Shown: positions 27,114 to 38,141 of the stretch, in pieces
How positions within the stretch are numbered: the stretch's first letter is position 1
How the letters are laid out: each line of letters starts with the position of its first letter
Source of the DNA: Nocardia vulneris
Lineage (GTDB): Bacteria; Actinomycetota; Actinomycetes; Mycobacteriales; Mycobacteriaceae
Assembly: GCF_001613425.1 (NCBI RefSeq)
Contig: NZ_BDCI01000006.1
Location: 1 to 48,235, forward strand
Direction of reading: 5' to 3'
Length of the DNA: 48,235 bases
Notes under the pieces: model-generated
Told to the model about the DNA's origin: nothing
Database searches by the model: none
The model's input: the letters and a program-made list of their open reading frames with translations, nothing else
Translations under genes and position numbers: made by a program

Positions 27114-27315
27114 AACTCGGCCTCGGAGCGACCCTGTGGCAACTTCTGGACCATCCGCTGGTCAGCCGAGCAGACGCCGGGCACGGCCGGACCGCGGGGG
27201 TCGGCGGTGAAATTCGGCGACGAGCAGGACCGCGCGGACCGGATGCCCGAAGCACTGCCGCACACCGGCTCTCGGCTTATCCTTGGTTAACCTTGCCGAC
27301 GATGCTCCCGCAACG

Positions 27316-27373
27316 CCATCGGGCCCCCTGACCTCGGAACACGAATCGTGTGCCGGGACAAGGGGCCCGATGG
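27316..27373 (-). terminator. Nested terminator hairpin after hspR
   Basis: An outer stem of 12 perfect pairs (CCATCGGGCCCC at 27316-27327 with GGGGCCCGATGG at 27362-27373) encloses a second imperfect stem at about 27335-27355. It lies 35 bp after the hspR stop and should end the dnaK operon message. Confidence 0.78.
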
Positions 27374-27407
27374 TTAGCCAGCCGTATTCAGCGTTGTTGC
27401 GCGAGAT

Positions 27408-27815
27408 CTAGCTTCCGCGACGATTACGGGGCTGCCACACCACCAGCGCGGTACTGCGTTGCGGCGGCGAGAGATCGGGCCGGTAGCCCGCGCGCAGCCG
27501 ATCCAGCTCGGCCGCCAGCTCGGCGACGCGCTGTTGCAGTTCCTCGACCTGATTGGTGAGCTCGATGATGCGCTTGATGCCCGCCAGGTTGACGCCCTCG
27601 TCCTGGGACAACCGCTGCACCTCGCGCAGCAGTTCGACGTCCCTGGTCGAGTAGCGTCGCCCGCCGCCCGAAGTACGTTGTGGCGTAACCAGTCCCAGTC
27701 GGTCATAGGTGCGCAGCGTCTGCGCGTGCATGCCCGCCAGTTGCGCCGCCACCGAGATCATGAAGAACTCGGCTCGGGACGCCCCACCGGACGCCCGCTT
27801 CGGATCATTGGACAT
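27408..27815 (-). CDS. hspR: MerR-family heat shock repressor HspR
   Basis: A 135-residue MerR-type repressor. An N-terminal winged helix reads MISVAAQLAGMHAQTLRTYDRLGLV, here split as MISVAAQLAGM (about 18-28) and HAQTLRTYDRLG, followed by GGGRRYSTRDV and a coiled coil (LTNQVEELQQRVAELAAEL, about 85-103). The ATG at 27815 shares one base with the dnaJ stop (TGATG), so translation is coupled; a GTG at 27830 is possible but less likely. HspR binds HAIR repeats, with DnaK as co-repressor in Streptomyces. HAIR sites occur upstream of dnaK and clpB in this window, implying autoregulation of its own operon. Confidence 0.93.
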   Translation of the reverse strand: MSNDPKRASGGASRAEFFMISVAAQLAGMHAQTLRTYDRLGLVTPQRTSGGGRRYSTRDVELLREVQRLSQDEGVNLAGIKRIIELTNQVEELQQRVAELAAELDRLRAGYRPDLSPPQRSTALVVWQPRNRRGS

Positions 27816-28975
27816 CAAGCACCTGCCCATCCTGCCCGTGGATCGAATCCGCTGGCCTTTTCCGCGTCCGCGTAGCGCCGTAGCGCCTCGGCCGCGTTGT
27901 CATCCAACTTCTGCGGCACCGCGACCTTGACGGTGACCAGCAGGTCACCGGCGCCGCCGCCGCGCTTGGGCACGCCACGGCCGCGCACCCGCAGGATGCG
28001 GCCGTCCGCGGTGCCGGGCGGCACCTTGACGCCGACGCGCCCCTCCAGGGTCGGCACGGAAACCGTTGTGCCGAGCACCAATTCGTTGTAACTGACCGGC
28101 AACACCAGGGTCAGGTCGTCGCCGTTGCGGCCGAAGACCTTGTCCTGGCTGACGTGCACGCTGACGAACAGATCGCCCGACGGCGCGCCGCGTAAACCGG
28201 CCTCACCCTGACCGGCGAGCCGAATCCGTTGTCCGTCACTGACACCCGGCGGGATCCGCACCGTGATGGTCCGGGTCCGGTTCTGGATGCCACTGCCGTG
28301 GCAGTCGACGCACGGGTCGTCGATGATCGAGCCGGTGCCCCGGCAGTCATCGCACGGCTCGCTGAAACCGAAGGCGCCCTGGTTGCGGCTGATGATGCCG
28401 GTTCCGTTGCAGTTCGGGCAGACCCGAGGGCTGGTGCCCGGCTTGGCGCCGCTGCCGTGACAGGTGGTACACGGCGACGGACTGGTCATCCGCAGCGGAA
28501 CGGTGACGCCCTGCGCGGCCTCCCGGAAACCGAGGGTCGTCTCGGTCTCCACGTCGGCCCCGCGGCGCGGGCGGCTCGCGGTCCGCGTGCCGCCCCGGTT
28601 GAACAGGCCGCCCAGCAGGTCACCGAGGCCACCGTCGCCCGCATTCGCGTTGCCGAAGATGTCACCGATGTTGAAGTCCTGCGAGAAGCCGCCACCCGCA
28701 CCGGGGGTGAACCCGCCGCCGCGCGGATATCCGCCACCCGCGAACAACTTCCGGGTGTCGTCGTACTCTTTGCGCTTCGCCGGATCCGACAGCACCGCAT
28801 GCGCTTCGCTGACGGTCTTGAACCGTTCCTCGGCCTTGCTGTCGCCGGGGTTGGCATCCGGATGCAAGTCGCGAGCGAGCTTGCGGTACGCCTTCTTGAT
28901 CTCGTCCTGTGAGGCGCTGGAGGAGACACCCAGCTCCTTGTAGAAGTCCTTTTCGATCCACTCCCGTTGACTCAC
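27815..28975 (-). CDS. dnaJ: Chaperone DnaJ
   Basis: A 386-residue type I Hsp40. The J domain (about 10-75) has the HPD tripeptide (38-40) that stimulates DnaK ATPase. A Gly/Phe-rich stretch follows (about 80-130), then a zinc-binding domain with four CxxCxGxG modules ([32 protein letters not shown]) and a C-terminal substrate-binding region. It is the third gene of the operon, 48 bp after grpE, and overlaps the hspR start by one base. This arrangement corresponds to mycobacterial dnaJ1. Confidence 0.95.
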   Translation of the reverse strand: MSQREWIEKDFYKELGVSSSASQDEIKKAYRKLARDLHPDANPGDSKAEERFKTVSEAHAVLSDPAKRKEYDDTRKLFAGGGYPRGGGFTPGAGGGFSQDFNIGDIFGNANAGDGGLGDLLGGLFNRGGTRTASRPRRGADVETETTLGFREAAQGVTVPLRMTSPSPCTTCHGSGAKPGTSPRVCPNCNGTGIISRNQGAFGFSEPCDDCRGTGSIIDDPCVDCHGSGIQNRTRTITVRIPPGVSDGQRIRLAGQGEAGLRGAPSGDLFVSVHVSQDKVFGRNGDDLTLVLPVSYNELVLGTTVSVPTLEGRVGVKVPPGTADGRILRVRGRGVPKRGGGAGDLLVTVKVAVPQKLDDNAAEALRRYADAEKASGFDPRAGWAGA

Positions 28976-29023
28976 CGGATATCTCCTCCTCTCACAGTCC
29001 TGGGGTTGCGGCGCGCCGCGCCG

Positions 29024-29667
29024 TTATTGTTTGTTCGCACCGGCATCAGCATCCGATGCCTCTGTCTGCGCAGACCCGGTCTGCTCGGCCACCGCATCGG
29101 TTACCCCGACGAGCGCGTGCCGAAGCACCCGATCGCCGAACCGATAGCCCTTGCGCATGACCAGCCCGATCACCGGTTCGTGCCCGGAACCCTCGTGTTG
29201 CACGGCCTCGTGCAGGGTCGGATCGAACGGCTCACCCGCCGAACCGAATTCCTCGAGGCCCTGCTTCTGCAGGGCGGCGGCCAGCTTGTCGGCCACCGAC
29301 TTGAGCGGTCCGGCATCGAGGTCGCCGTGCGCCCGGGCCCGATCGAGATCGTCGAGCACGCCGAGCAATTCGGTGACCACGGCGGCCTTGGCGGCATCGA
29401 TCGCGGTCTTGCGATCGCGTTCGACGCGGCGCCGGTAGTTGGCGTACTCCGCGGTCAGCCGCTGCAGATCGGCCGTGCGTTCGGCGAGTTCACCGCCGGC
29501 GGCGTCGGCCGGAGCCTCGGCCGCCGTTCCGTTCCCGGCCTCGGGGCCCGCGGCGGCCTCCGCCGCGGGCTCACGAACCTCACCGGTCTCCGGATCGATC
29601 TTGCGGTTGTCCACGAAGGTGACCGGCTCCTGCTCGGTGTCGCGCTGCTCCGAATGCTTGCCGTTGG

Positions 29668-29671
<4 letters not shown>
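29024..29671 (-). CDS. grpE: Nucleotide exchange factor GrpE
   Basis: A 215-residue co-chaperone that releases ADP from DnaK. It has a long acidic, disordered N-terminus (about 1-65), a coiled-coil dimer helix ([20 protein letters not shown], then [16 protein letters not shown]) and the C-terminal beta-wing with FDPTLHEAV and [16 protein letters not shown]. Start GTG 29671 overlaps the dnaK stop by four bases (GTGA), giving coupled translation. Confidence 0.95.
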
Positions 29672-31515
<1,844 letters not shown>

Positions 31516-31952
31516 TGTGGTTCCTCCTATTGACGTACCTACTGGTGTCGGTGCCTGGGCGGGCTGTCGCCCTGCGGCCGGATGTCCGCATCGGGACTGT
31601 TCGTGCCGCGAGACCTCGCCCCAAGCACCTGACGGAGCACGGTCCCAGCAACGCTGAGCGTGGTCGGCTCAATCCTGCACCCGATCTTCGCTCGGGTCAA
31701 CTCAAACTTGAGCCCGTTGCACTCAACGTTGTCGAATAGCTCAACGGACGACCGGCGCGGATCATTCCCGAACCCCGGCAAGAATTTCGTCCGTCCGCCA
31801 TTCTCGTCCCCGACACCACCACCTACCAGCACTTACCGATAACGACACGACCCTGAGCAGGGGTTACCGGTAGCTACGGCGACTGCCCCAGGGCGCGCAT
31901 CCGTGGTGCAATAGCCGCGCGACGGGCCCGAGCCCGGCGGGAAGGAGTCGGG
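31516..31952. promoter_or_regulatory. Divergent control region between dnaK and the alkyl-DHAP-synthase-like gene
   Basis: 437 bp without a gene. It carries the dnaK HAIR (31707-31727), further CTCAA half-sites at 31667, 31700 and 31739, and, reading toward dnaK, a possible sigma-70-type pair TTGACC-N18-AGGATT just downstream of the HAIR. GAAGGAG precedes the GTG start at 31953. The promoter call is weak; the HAIR call is firm. Confidence 0.6.
31707..31727. promoter_or_regulatory. HAIR element (HspR operator) upstream of dnaK
   Basis: Read toward dnaK it is GTTGAGT-N7-GCTCAAG, 12 of 14 matches to the HAIR consensus and the same half-sites as upstream of clpB. A TTTGAGT half-site abuts it on the dnaK-proximal side and a GTTGAGC half-site lies just distal, giving a cluster of HspR-like half-sites. 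Confidence 0.85.
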
Positions 31953-33554
31953 GTGTCGGCGAAGACGCGATCGTGGTGGGGCTGGGGGAACGTCGAGGAC
32001 GCGGTCGAGGGGGCCGAGCGAGCGGCGCTGACCCGGCGGGTCGCGGCCATCCTGCCCGACGCCGACCTCACCGCGCACGAACCGCCCTCGATCGAATCGC
32101 TCGCGCTGCCCGCGCCGCGGATCACCGTGCCGGACGCGCTCGCGGACCTCGCGTCGGCGGATCCGGCCGATCGCGCGGCACACGCGCACGGCCAAGCCTT
32201 CCGCGATGTGGTGCGCAACCTGATGGGCGACCTCGGCACACCGCCCGACCTCGTCATCCGTCCGCGCACCGAGGCCGATATCGTCGACGTGCTCGACTGG
32301 GCGAGCCGCTGCGGCGTCGCCGTGATTCCGTTCGGCGGCGGCACGTCCGTGGTCGGCGGCGTGGAGCCGCGGCTGGACGGCGATTTCGCCGGTGCGATCA
32401 GCCTCGATCTCGGCGCGCTCGATCGGGTGCTGGAGATCGATCACACCAGCCGAGCCGCCCGCATCCAGGCCGGAGTACTCGGCCCCGCCCTGGAAGACCA
32501 ACTGCGCGAAGCGAATCTGACGCTGCGGCACTTCCCGCAGTCGTTCGAGTTCTCCACGCTCGGCGGCTGGCTGGCCACCCGGGCCGGTGGGCACTTCGCC
32601 ACGCTCTACACCCACATCGACGATCTCGTCGAAGCCATGCGGGTGGTGACGCCCGCGGGGGTCAGCGAATCCCGCCGGTTGCCCGGCTCCGGGGCCGGGC
32701 CTGCCCCCGACCGGCTGTTCCTCGGCTCCGAGGGCATCCTCGGCGTGATCATCGAGGCCTGGCTGCGGCTGCAGGACCGGCCGCGGTGGCGCGCAACGGC
32801 TTCTGTGCACTTCGACGACTACACCAAGGCGGTCGCGGCCACCCGCGCGATCGCGCAGTCCGCGCTGTACCCGACGAACTGCCGTCTGCTCGACCCCGCC
32901 GAGGCGTTCCTCAACGCGGGCGCGGCGACGGCGGGCGGCGTGCTGGTGCTCGGCTTCGAATCCGCGGACCACCCGACCCGGCCCTGGATGGAGCGGGCCG
33001 TCGACATCGTGCGCGCGCACGGCGGCACGCTGCCGGAGCCGGTGCGCTACACCGATTCCGACGCGCACACCGACGGGGCCGGGGCCGCCGACACCTGGCG
33101 CTCGTCGTTCCTGCGCATGCCGTACCAGCGTGACGCGCTCGCCGCCCAGTCGATGATCACCGAGACCTTCGAAACCGCCTGCACCTGGGACGCATTCGAG
33201 GAACTGAAGGCCGCGGTGACGACGGCGGCGAACGAGGCGATCCGCGCCGTCGGCGCCACCGGCGTGCTCACCTGCCGGTTCACCCATGTCTATCCGGATG
33301 GTCCCGCGCCCTACTTCGGCGTCTACGCCGCAGGCCGCTGGGGTAGCACGCTCGCCCAGTGGGACGACATCAAAGCCGCTGTCTCCGAGGCGCTCTCGGC
33401 GGCGGGCGGCACCATCACGCACCACCACGCGGTGGGCCGCGATCATCGCCCCTGGTACGACAGGCAGCGGCCGGAGCCGTTCGCTCTCGCCCTGCGCGCG
33501 ACCAAATCGGCCCTAGACCCGGCGGGCATCCTCAATCCCGGCGTCCTGATCTGA
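31953..33554 (+). CDS. FAD-binding oxidase, alkyl-dihydroxyacetonephosphate synthase-like
   Basis: A 533-residue VAO/PCMH-fold flavoenzyme. The FAD-binding half (about 90-275) shows VIRPRTEADIVDVLDWA, IPFGGGTSVVGG and TLGGWLATRAGGHFATLY. The cap domain ends with THHHAVGRDHRPWY, the His-rich motif of the alkyl-DHAP synthase family, and ILNPGVLI closes the protein. ADPS makes ether lipids from acyl-DHAP. Mycobacterial relatives (AgpS-like) are untested, and no acyl-DHAP partner gene is adjacent, so the exact reaction is unproven. GTG 31953 follows GAAGGAG. Confidence 0.87.
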   Translation: MSAKTRSWWGWGNVEDAVEGAERAALTRRVAAILPDADLTAHEPPSIESLALPAPRITVPDALADLASADPADRAAHAHGQAFRDVVRNLMGDLGTPPDLVIRPRTEADIVDVLDWASRCGVAVIPFGGGTSVVGGVEPRLDGDFAGAISLDLGALDRVLEIDHTSRAARIQAGVLGPALEDQLREANLTLRHFPQSFEFSTLGGWLATRAGGHFATLYTHIDDLVEAMRVVTPAGVSESRRLPGSGAGPAPDRLFLGSEGILGVIIEAWLRLQDRPRWRATASVHFDDYTKAVAATRAIAQSALYPTNCRLLDPAEAFLNAGAATAGGVLVLGFESADHPTRPWMERAVDIVRAHGGTLPEPVRYTDSDAHTDGAGAADTWRSSFLRMPYQRDALAAQSMITETFETACTWDAFEELKAAVTTAANEAIRAVGATGVLTCRFTHVYPDGPAPYFGVYAAGRWGSTLAQWDDIKAAVSEALSAAGGTITHHHAVGRDHRPWYDRQRPEPFALALRATKSALDPAGILNPGVLI

Positions 33555-33578
33555 GCCGCCGTCCTGCACACGCGCGCG

Positions 33579-33604
33579 GGCCGGAGTGGATTGCCACTCC
33601 GGCC
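33579..33604. terminator. Bidirectional hairpin terminator
   Basis: An 11-bp perfect stem (33579-33589 with 33594-33604) closes on a 4-nt ATTG loop, with TGCTCTTT following on the plus strand. It lies between the convergent flavoenzyme and MFS genes. Confidence 0.8.
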
Positions 33605-33620
33605 TGCTCTTTCGGACGCG

Positions 33621-35066
33621 TCAGACGTGCACGAGCTGTTCCGGTTTCGGCACGACCGCGGGTTTTGCGTTGCGACGCAAGCCGGTTGCGGCGACCACTC
33701 CCGCCAGGACCGCGGCGATCACCGGCACGATCAAAGCGGTGCGCAGCGCGTCCATGCCGACCTTGCCCGCGTCCACCGCGGCGACATTCACCGCGGTCAC
33801 CACGGAGACACCCAGTGCGACACCGAATTGGATTGCGGTGTAGAGCAATCCGCCCGCGAGGCCGTGCTCCTCCTCGGCGATGTCATCGGTGCCCGCGATG
33901 GTGAGCGGACCGTAGACCAGGGCGAAGGCCAGCGCGATCAACAGCAGCGTGGGCAGCAGGGCGACGTAGGCCCGGTCCAGTCCGCTCGGCAAGAACAGCA
34001 GGTAGGCGAGCGCTGCCAGCACCACGCCGCCGAAGATCACCCGCCCGGTGCCGAATGTCCGTACCAGCCACGGCGTCAGCAGTGGCGCGACCACCGCGTC
34101 CAGGCCGAGCACCGCCATCGCCAGACCGGTCTGCACCGTGGACCAGCCGCGCAGCTCCTGGAAGTACAGCGTCGCCGCGAACTGGAAGCCCATGAACGCA
34201 CCCATGAACAGCACGGCCACCAGATTCGTACGCACCAGCGACACCGAGCGCAGGACGCCGAGGCGGACCAGCGGTGCGGCCGCACGGCGTTCGTTCAGGA
34301 CGAACAAGGCGAGTGCCGTGAACCCGGCCGCGAAGACTGCCGCGGTGAGCGCCGGTCCGTCAGCGAGATGCTCCAGGCGGACGACGCCGTAGACGAGCAG
34401 CAACATGGCGCCGGTCACACTCAACGCGCCGAGCAGGTCGAAGCCCGCGAGTCCGGGAACCCGCTGCGGCACACCGGAATCCCGGACCAGGACAGACGCG
34501 GCGGCGAGCAGCAACGCCGAGACCAGGACCGGCACGAAGAACACCCAGCGCCAGCCGAGCGCGGTCAGCAGGCCGCCGACCACCATGCCCAGCGTGAAAC
34601 CGCCCGCGCCGATACCGGCGTACACCACCAACGCCCGGTCCCGCACCCGCCCCTCGGCGAAATTCGTGGTGATCAGCGAAAGTCCGGCGGGAGCGAGGAA
34701 CGCCGCGGCCACTCCGGTGACGAAGCGCGCGGTCAACAGCATCCAGCCGGTGGTGGCGAAACCGCCGAGCCCGGAGAAGACGAGGAACACGGTCAGCCAG
34801 AACAGGAACATCCGCCGGCGGCCGAGCAGGTCGGCGGCCCGGCCGCCCAGCAGGACGAAACCGCCGTAGCCGAGCACGTACGCCGAGACCACCCCGCTGA
34901 GCATGCCGGTGGACAGCCCGAGTTCGGCCCGGATCGACGGCAGCGCCACATTCAGCATCGCGACATCGATGCCTTCCAGAAATATCGCGCCGCACAGCAC
35001 CGCGAGCACGCCCCAGGCGCGGCCGTTCATCTCCGTAAAGACCTCGGCGGCTCTGGCTTTCACCAT
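33621..35066 (-). CDS. MFS drug-efflux transporter (DHA2-like)
   Basis: A 481-residue major facilitator protein with about 14 hydrophobic segments. The N-terminal FLEGIDVAMLNVALPSI and the loop GGRAADLLGRRRMF are hallmarks of the drug:H+ antiporter families. ATG 35066 is chosen over the longer reading to 35174 because GGGGAG lies five bases upstream and the conserved first helix starts soon after. It is divergent from an HxlR regulator, with a perfect inverted repeat between them, the usual sign of local repression. Substrates are unknown. Confidence 0.9.
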   Translation of the reverse strand: MVKARAAEVFTEMNGRAWGVLAVLCGAIFLEGIDVAMLNVALPSIRAELGLSTGMLSGVVSAYVLGYGGFVLLGGRAADLLGRRRMFLFWLTVFLVFSGLGGFATTGWMLLTARFVTGVAAAFLAPAGLSLITTNFAEGRVRDRALVVYAGIGAGGFTLGMVVGGLLTALGWRWVFFVPVLVSALLLAAASVLVRDSGVPQRVPGLAGFDLLGALSVTGAMLLLVYGVVRLEHLADGPALTAAVFAAGFTALALFVLNERRAAAPLVRLGVLRSVSLVRTNLVAVLFMGAFMGFQFAATLYFQELRGWSTVQTGLAMAVLGLDAVVAPLLTPWLVRTFGTGRVIFGGVVLAALAYLLFLPSGLDRAYVALLPTLLLIALAFALVYGPLTIAGTDDIAEEEHGLAGGLLYTAIQFGVALGVSVVTAVNVAAVDAGKVGMDALRTALIVPVIAAVLAGVVAATGLRRNAKPAVVPKPEQLVHV

Positions 35067-35087
35067 CACGACTCCCCAATTTCGGTT

Positions 35088-35100
35088 CCCCACAGTGGGG
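35088..35100. promoter_or_regulatory. Inverted repeat between MFS pump and HxlR gene
   Basis: CCCCAC-A-GTGGGG is a perfect 6-bp inverted repeat with a one-base centre, in the 83-bp divergent gap, 22 bp upstream of the MFS start. It is the likely operator of the HxlR protein. Confidence 0.6.
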
Positions 35101-35149
35101 TCGGTTACCTCTTGATACCGAGAGCCAGTTTCCGGCAGAATCGACGACC

Positions 35150-35596
35150 ATGGAAGACGGCACTTTGAAGTCACCCGGGGACTGCGGGGATACCGACGCC
35201 GACTACGACGTTTACCAGTGGGACACTCGCGTCGACTGCGAGGTGCGCCAGATCCTCGACCGCGTCGCCGACAAATGGTCGCTGCTGGTGATCGCGCTGC
35301 TGGATCAGCAGAGCCTGCGGTTCACCGAGCTGAAGCGAAAGATCGACGGGGTGAGCCAGCGGATGCTCACCCGCACGTTGCGTCACCTCGAACGCGACGG
35401 GCTCGTCGAACGCACCGTCTACCCCACCGTGCCGCCGCGGGTGGACTACGCGCTGACCCCGCTCGGCGCGAGCCTGCACACCACCATCAAAGCGCTGGTC
35501 ACCTGGACCGAAACCCATCAACCCGAGATTGTCGCGGCCCGCAACGCCTACGACCGCCGCACCGCCGCGGAAGAGGAACTGACCGCCGCCCGCTGA
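35150..35596 (+). CDS. HxlR-family transcriptional regulator
   Basis: A 148-residue winged-helix regulator with the HxlR pattern: a Cys near the N-terminus of the fold (VDCEVRQILDRVADKWSLLV split by the family core), then RFTELKRKIDGVSQRMLTRTL and a beta-wing LVERTVYPTVPPRVDYALTPLG. The conserved Cys is a redox or electrophile sensor in characterised members. It is divergent from the MFS pump and probably controls it and itself. Confidence 0.9.
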   Translation: MEDGTLKSPGDCGDTDADYDVYQWDTRVDCEVRQILDRVADKWSLLVIALLDQQSLRFTELKRKIDGVSQRMLTRTLRHLERDGLVERTVYPTVPPRVDYALTPLGASLHTTIKALVTWTETHQPEIVAARNAYDRRTAAEEELTAAR

Positions 35597-35658
35597 ACCT
35601 TCCCGAGGACAGCGCGACGCAGTAGCGTGGACCCGCCGCCGACCCGAGGAGTCCGCCC

Positions 35659-36819
35659 ATGCGCGCCGCCGTCGTCACCGAGACGAAGTTCGAGGTCACC
35701 GACCTGCCGACGCCGGTGCCGGGCCGCGGCCAGTTGCTGATCGAGGTATCCCGCTGCGGTATCTGCGGTTCGGACCTGCACGCCCGCGCCCACGCCGACA
35801 CCATGGCCGACCTGGCCGACGCCACCGGCTACGCCGGGTTCATGCGGTCGACCCAGCGAGTAGTGCTCGGGCACGAATTCAGCGGCGAGGTAGTCGAATA
35901 CGGGCCGGACTGCCGGAAGCGCTGGCGGACCGGCACACCCGTGGTGGCGTTGCCGATCGTGCGCCACGGCAAGAAGTCCGAGCTGACCGGGTTGTCGGCC
36001 GCGGCGCCCGGGGGCTACGCCGAACAGGTGGTGGTCCAGGAATCGATGACGATGCCGGTGCCGAACGGACTGTCCGCCGAGCACGCCGCGCTCACCGAGC
36101 CGATGGCGGTGGCCTGGCACGCGGTCCGCAAAGGCCGAGTCGGCAAGGGGCAGAACGCGTTCGTGATCGGTTGCGGGCCGATCGGTCTCGCGGTGATCGG
36201 CATGCTGAAGGCGGCGGGCGTGCGCACGGTGATCGCCAGCGACTTCTCGCCCCGGCGCCGGGATCTCGCGCGGGCCTGTGGCGCCGATATCGTCGTCGAC
36301 CCGGCCGTCGAATCGCCGTGGACCGCGGCACCGAAACGGGGGCGCATCGTGGGCGTCACCGACATCCTCGATCTCGGCTTCGACACCATGGAGCGGCTGC
36401 GCCGAGTGCCGAAACTGCCCTGGTGGTACGTCTTCCGGCTCGCGGACAAGTTCGACGCGGGCCCCGCGGGCCCGGTGATCTTCGAATGTGTCGGCGTGCC
36501 AGGAATTCTCGACGGGGTGCTCGCCGCGGCGCCGCCGCGCTCCCGCATCGTCGTGGTCGGCGTCTGCATGGAAGCCGACCGCATCCACCCCGCCGTGGCC
36601 ATCAACAAGGAACTCGACCTGCACTTCGTCCTCGGCTACGACCCCGGCGAATTCCGCGACACCCTGCACCTGCTCGCCGACGGCAAAGTAGACCCCTCCC
36701 CCTTGATCACCGGCACCGTAGGCCTCGACGGCATCGAAGCCGCCTTCACCACCCTCGCCACCCCCAACCACCACGCCAAAATCCTCATCGACCCCAAAAG
36801 CCCCGCCACCCAACCCTGA
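35659..36819 (+). CDS. Zinc-dependent medium-chain alcohol dehydrogenase
   Basis: A 386-residue MDR enzyme. Catalytic zinc ligands are visible: C36 in CGICGSD and H72-E73 in GHEF. The Rossmann loop is IGCGPIGLAVIG. The four-Cys structural zinc loop typical of many relatives is absent; its place is taken by RKRWRTGTPVVALPIVRHGKKSE. The substrate is unknown. The last 60 or so codons turn almost wholly to C-ending codons with CCC and ACC runs, unlike the body of the gene. It is convergent with a flavin monooxygenase gene showing the same feature. Confidence 0.88.
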   Translation: MRAAVVTETKFEVTDLPTPVPGRGQLLIEVSRCGICGSDLHARAHADTMADLADATGYAGFMRSTQRVVLGHEFSGEVVEYGPDCRKRWRTGTPVVALPIVRHGKKSELTGLSAAAPGGYAEQVVVQESMTMPVPNGLSAEHAALTEPMAVAWHAVRKGRVGKGQNAFVIGCGPIGLAVIGMLKAAGVRTVIASDFSPRRRDLARACGADIVVDPAVESPWTAAPKRGRIVGVTDILDLGFDTMERLRRVPKLPWWYVFRLADKFDAGPAGPVIFECVGVPGILDGVLAAAPPRSRIVVVGVCMEADRIHPAVAINKELDLHFVLGYDPGEFRDTLHLLADGKVDPSPLITGTVGLDGIEAAFTTLATPNHHAKILIDPKSPATQP

Positions 36820-36884
36820 CCCACGCCGCCCAATACCGATGAGCTGAATGGTGACGGCCGCTGGGCTGCATGTGGAGATGTCGG

Positions 36885-38123
36885 TCAGTTCGGCGGCGTG
36901 AGGAGTTCGTGGGGGCGGTAGTTCTTGGCGGGGATGGTGCGGGCGACTTTTTGGGGTGCGCCGCCGATGAGGGCACGCCAGGGGAGGTAGGGCAGGAGGC
37001 GGACGTTGAGGTTGCGCAGGCGGATCAGCGAATTGGTGGGTGGCGCATACCATTTGCCGACACCTTCGGCGAAGCGTTGACAGGCCTCGACCATCGGCCC
37101 CATCTCGTGGTGGTAGCGGGCGAAGGCGACGGTGTGGTCACCGTGGGCGGCGGCGAGTTCGCCGGCCAGGACGTAGGCGCCGACCAGTGACAGGTTCGCG
37201 CCCTGACCGGACAGTGGCGCGGCGCAGTACCCGGCATCACCGACCAGCGCGACCCGCCCCTTCGACCAGGCGTCCATCTTGATCTGCGCCATCGCGTCGA
37301 AATAGAAGTCGGTGGCGGCGTCGAGGTGGGCGAGCAGGCGCGGCACCGCCCAGCCCACCCCGGCGAAGGTCTCGGCGAGAATCCGCTTCTGCTGTGCGAC
37401 ATCTCGGTAGTCGTAGTCGAGCGGACCGGACTCGAACGCGAAAACCGCCTTCGCTTCGGCGTTTTCGCGAGCACTGTAGCTGCCCGCGATCTTGCCGGGC
37501 ACGTTGTAGTCCTGCTCCCAGTGATCCAGCTCGAGCAGGTTCGGCGTGGTGAAGATGGCGATGTAATAGCCCATGTGCCGAAGGAATTCGCGCTCCGGGC
37601 CGAAAACCAGCGAGCGGGTGTTCGAGTGCACGCCGTCGGCGCCGATCACCAGATCGAAGGTGCGTGACTCGGCACGGGCGAACGTGACGTGCACGCCCTC
37701 GGCATCCTCGGTGAGCCCGGTGATGCTGTCGCCGAACAGGTATCCGACATCGTCGCGGGTCGCGTCGTAGAGCACCCGCGCCAGATCACCCCGCTGAATC
37801 TCGGTGTCGCCGTGCGCGCCGACCCCGTTGAACATCTCGCTGCTGATATCGGCGCGAGACCGGCCCGACGCGTCGACGTAGGAGGTGCCGCGTTTCCCGG
37901 TGCTCGACTCGAGTACCTGGTCCAGCAGGCCCATCTTCCGCACCACGTCGGTGCCGGTCCCGAGCACGTCGATGGCCTGCCCGCCGGTGCGCAGGGCGGG
38001 CGCGCGCTCGACGATCGTCGGCGCGAAACCGTAGCGGTTCAGCCAGAAGGCCAGCGCGGGTCCGGCGATGCTCGCGCCGGAGATGAGGACGTTCCGATTG
38101 CGCGGAGGGCGGGGATTGCTCAT
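36885..38123 (-). CDS. FAD-dependent monooxygenase (PHBH fold)
   Basis: A 412-residue class A flavoprotein monooxygenase. Seen are GASIAGPALAFWLNRYG (Rossmann GxGxxG variant), the DG motif in VIGADGVHSNTRSL, and GDAGYCAAPLSGQGANLSL. Relatives include TetX-like antibiotic hydroxylases and aromatic hydroxylases, but nothing here fixes the substrate. The divergent TetR gene 75 bp away suggests induction by a small molecule. It starts at ATG 38123. C-rich codons mark its 3' end, mirroring the convergent dehydrogenase. Confidence 0.88.
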   Translation of the reverse strand: MSNPRPPRNRNVLISGASIAGPALAFWLNRYGFAPTIVERAPALRTGGQAIDVLGTGTDVVRKMGLLDQVLESSTGKRGTSYVDASGRSRADISSEMFNGVGAHGDTEIQRGDLARVLYDATRDDVGYLFGDSITGLTEDAEGVHVTFARAESRTFDLVIGADGVHSNTRSLVFGPEREFLRHMGYYIAIFTTPNLLELDHWEQDYNVPGKIAGSYSARENAEAKAVFAFESGPLDYDYRDVAQQKRILAETFAGVGWAVPRLLAHLDAATDFYFDAMAQIKMDAWSKGRVALVGDAGYCAAPLSGQGANLSLVGAYVLAGELAAAHGDHTVAFARYHHEMGPMVEACQRFAEGVGKWYAPPTNSLIRLRNLNVRLLPYLPWRALIGGAPQKVARTIPAKNYRPHELLTPPN

Positions 38124-38141
38124 GCGCAGAACTGTACATTT

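Larger units (their letters stand above)
26856..27407. promoter_or_regulatory. Intergenic region upstream of second flavohemoglobin-like gene
   Basis: About 550 bp without a supportable gene. It holds a GTTTAAAC palindrome (26980-26987), a phased TGAA(A) array (27007-27113), a GGTTAACC palindrome (27285-27292) and the hspR terminator (27316-27373). The part from about 26940 to 27115 is markedly less GC-rich than its surroundings. A 60-codon open frame at 27108-27290 has no recognisable features and is not called. Confidence 0.6.

Noticed and set aside
27108..27290. 60-codon open frame between hspR terminator and the phased array
   Set aside because: No ribosome site, no family resemblance and no homologous feature; called intergenic.
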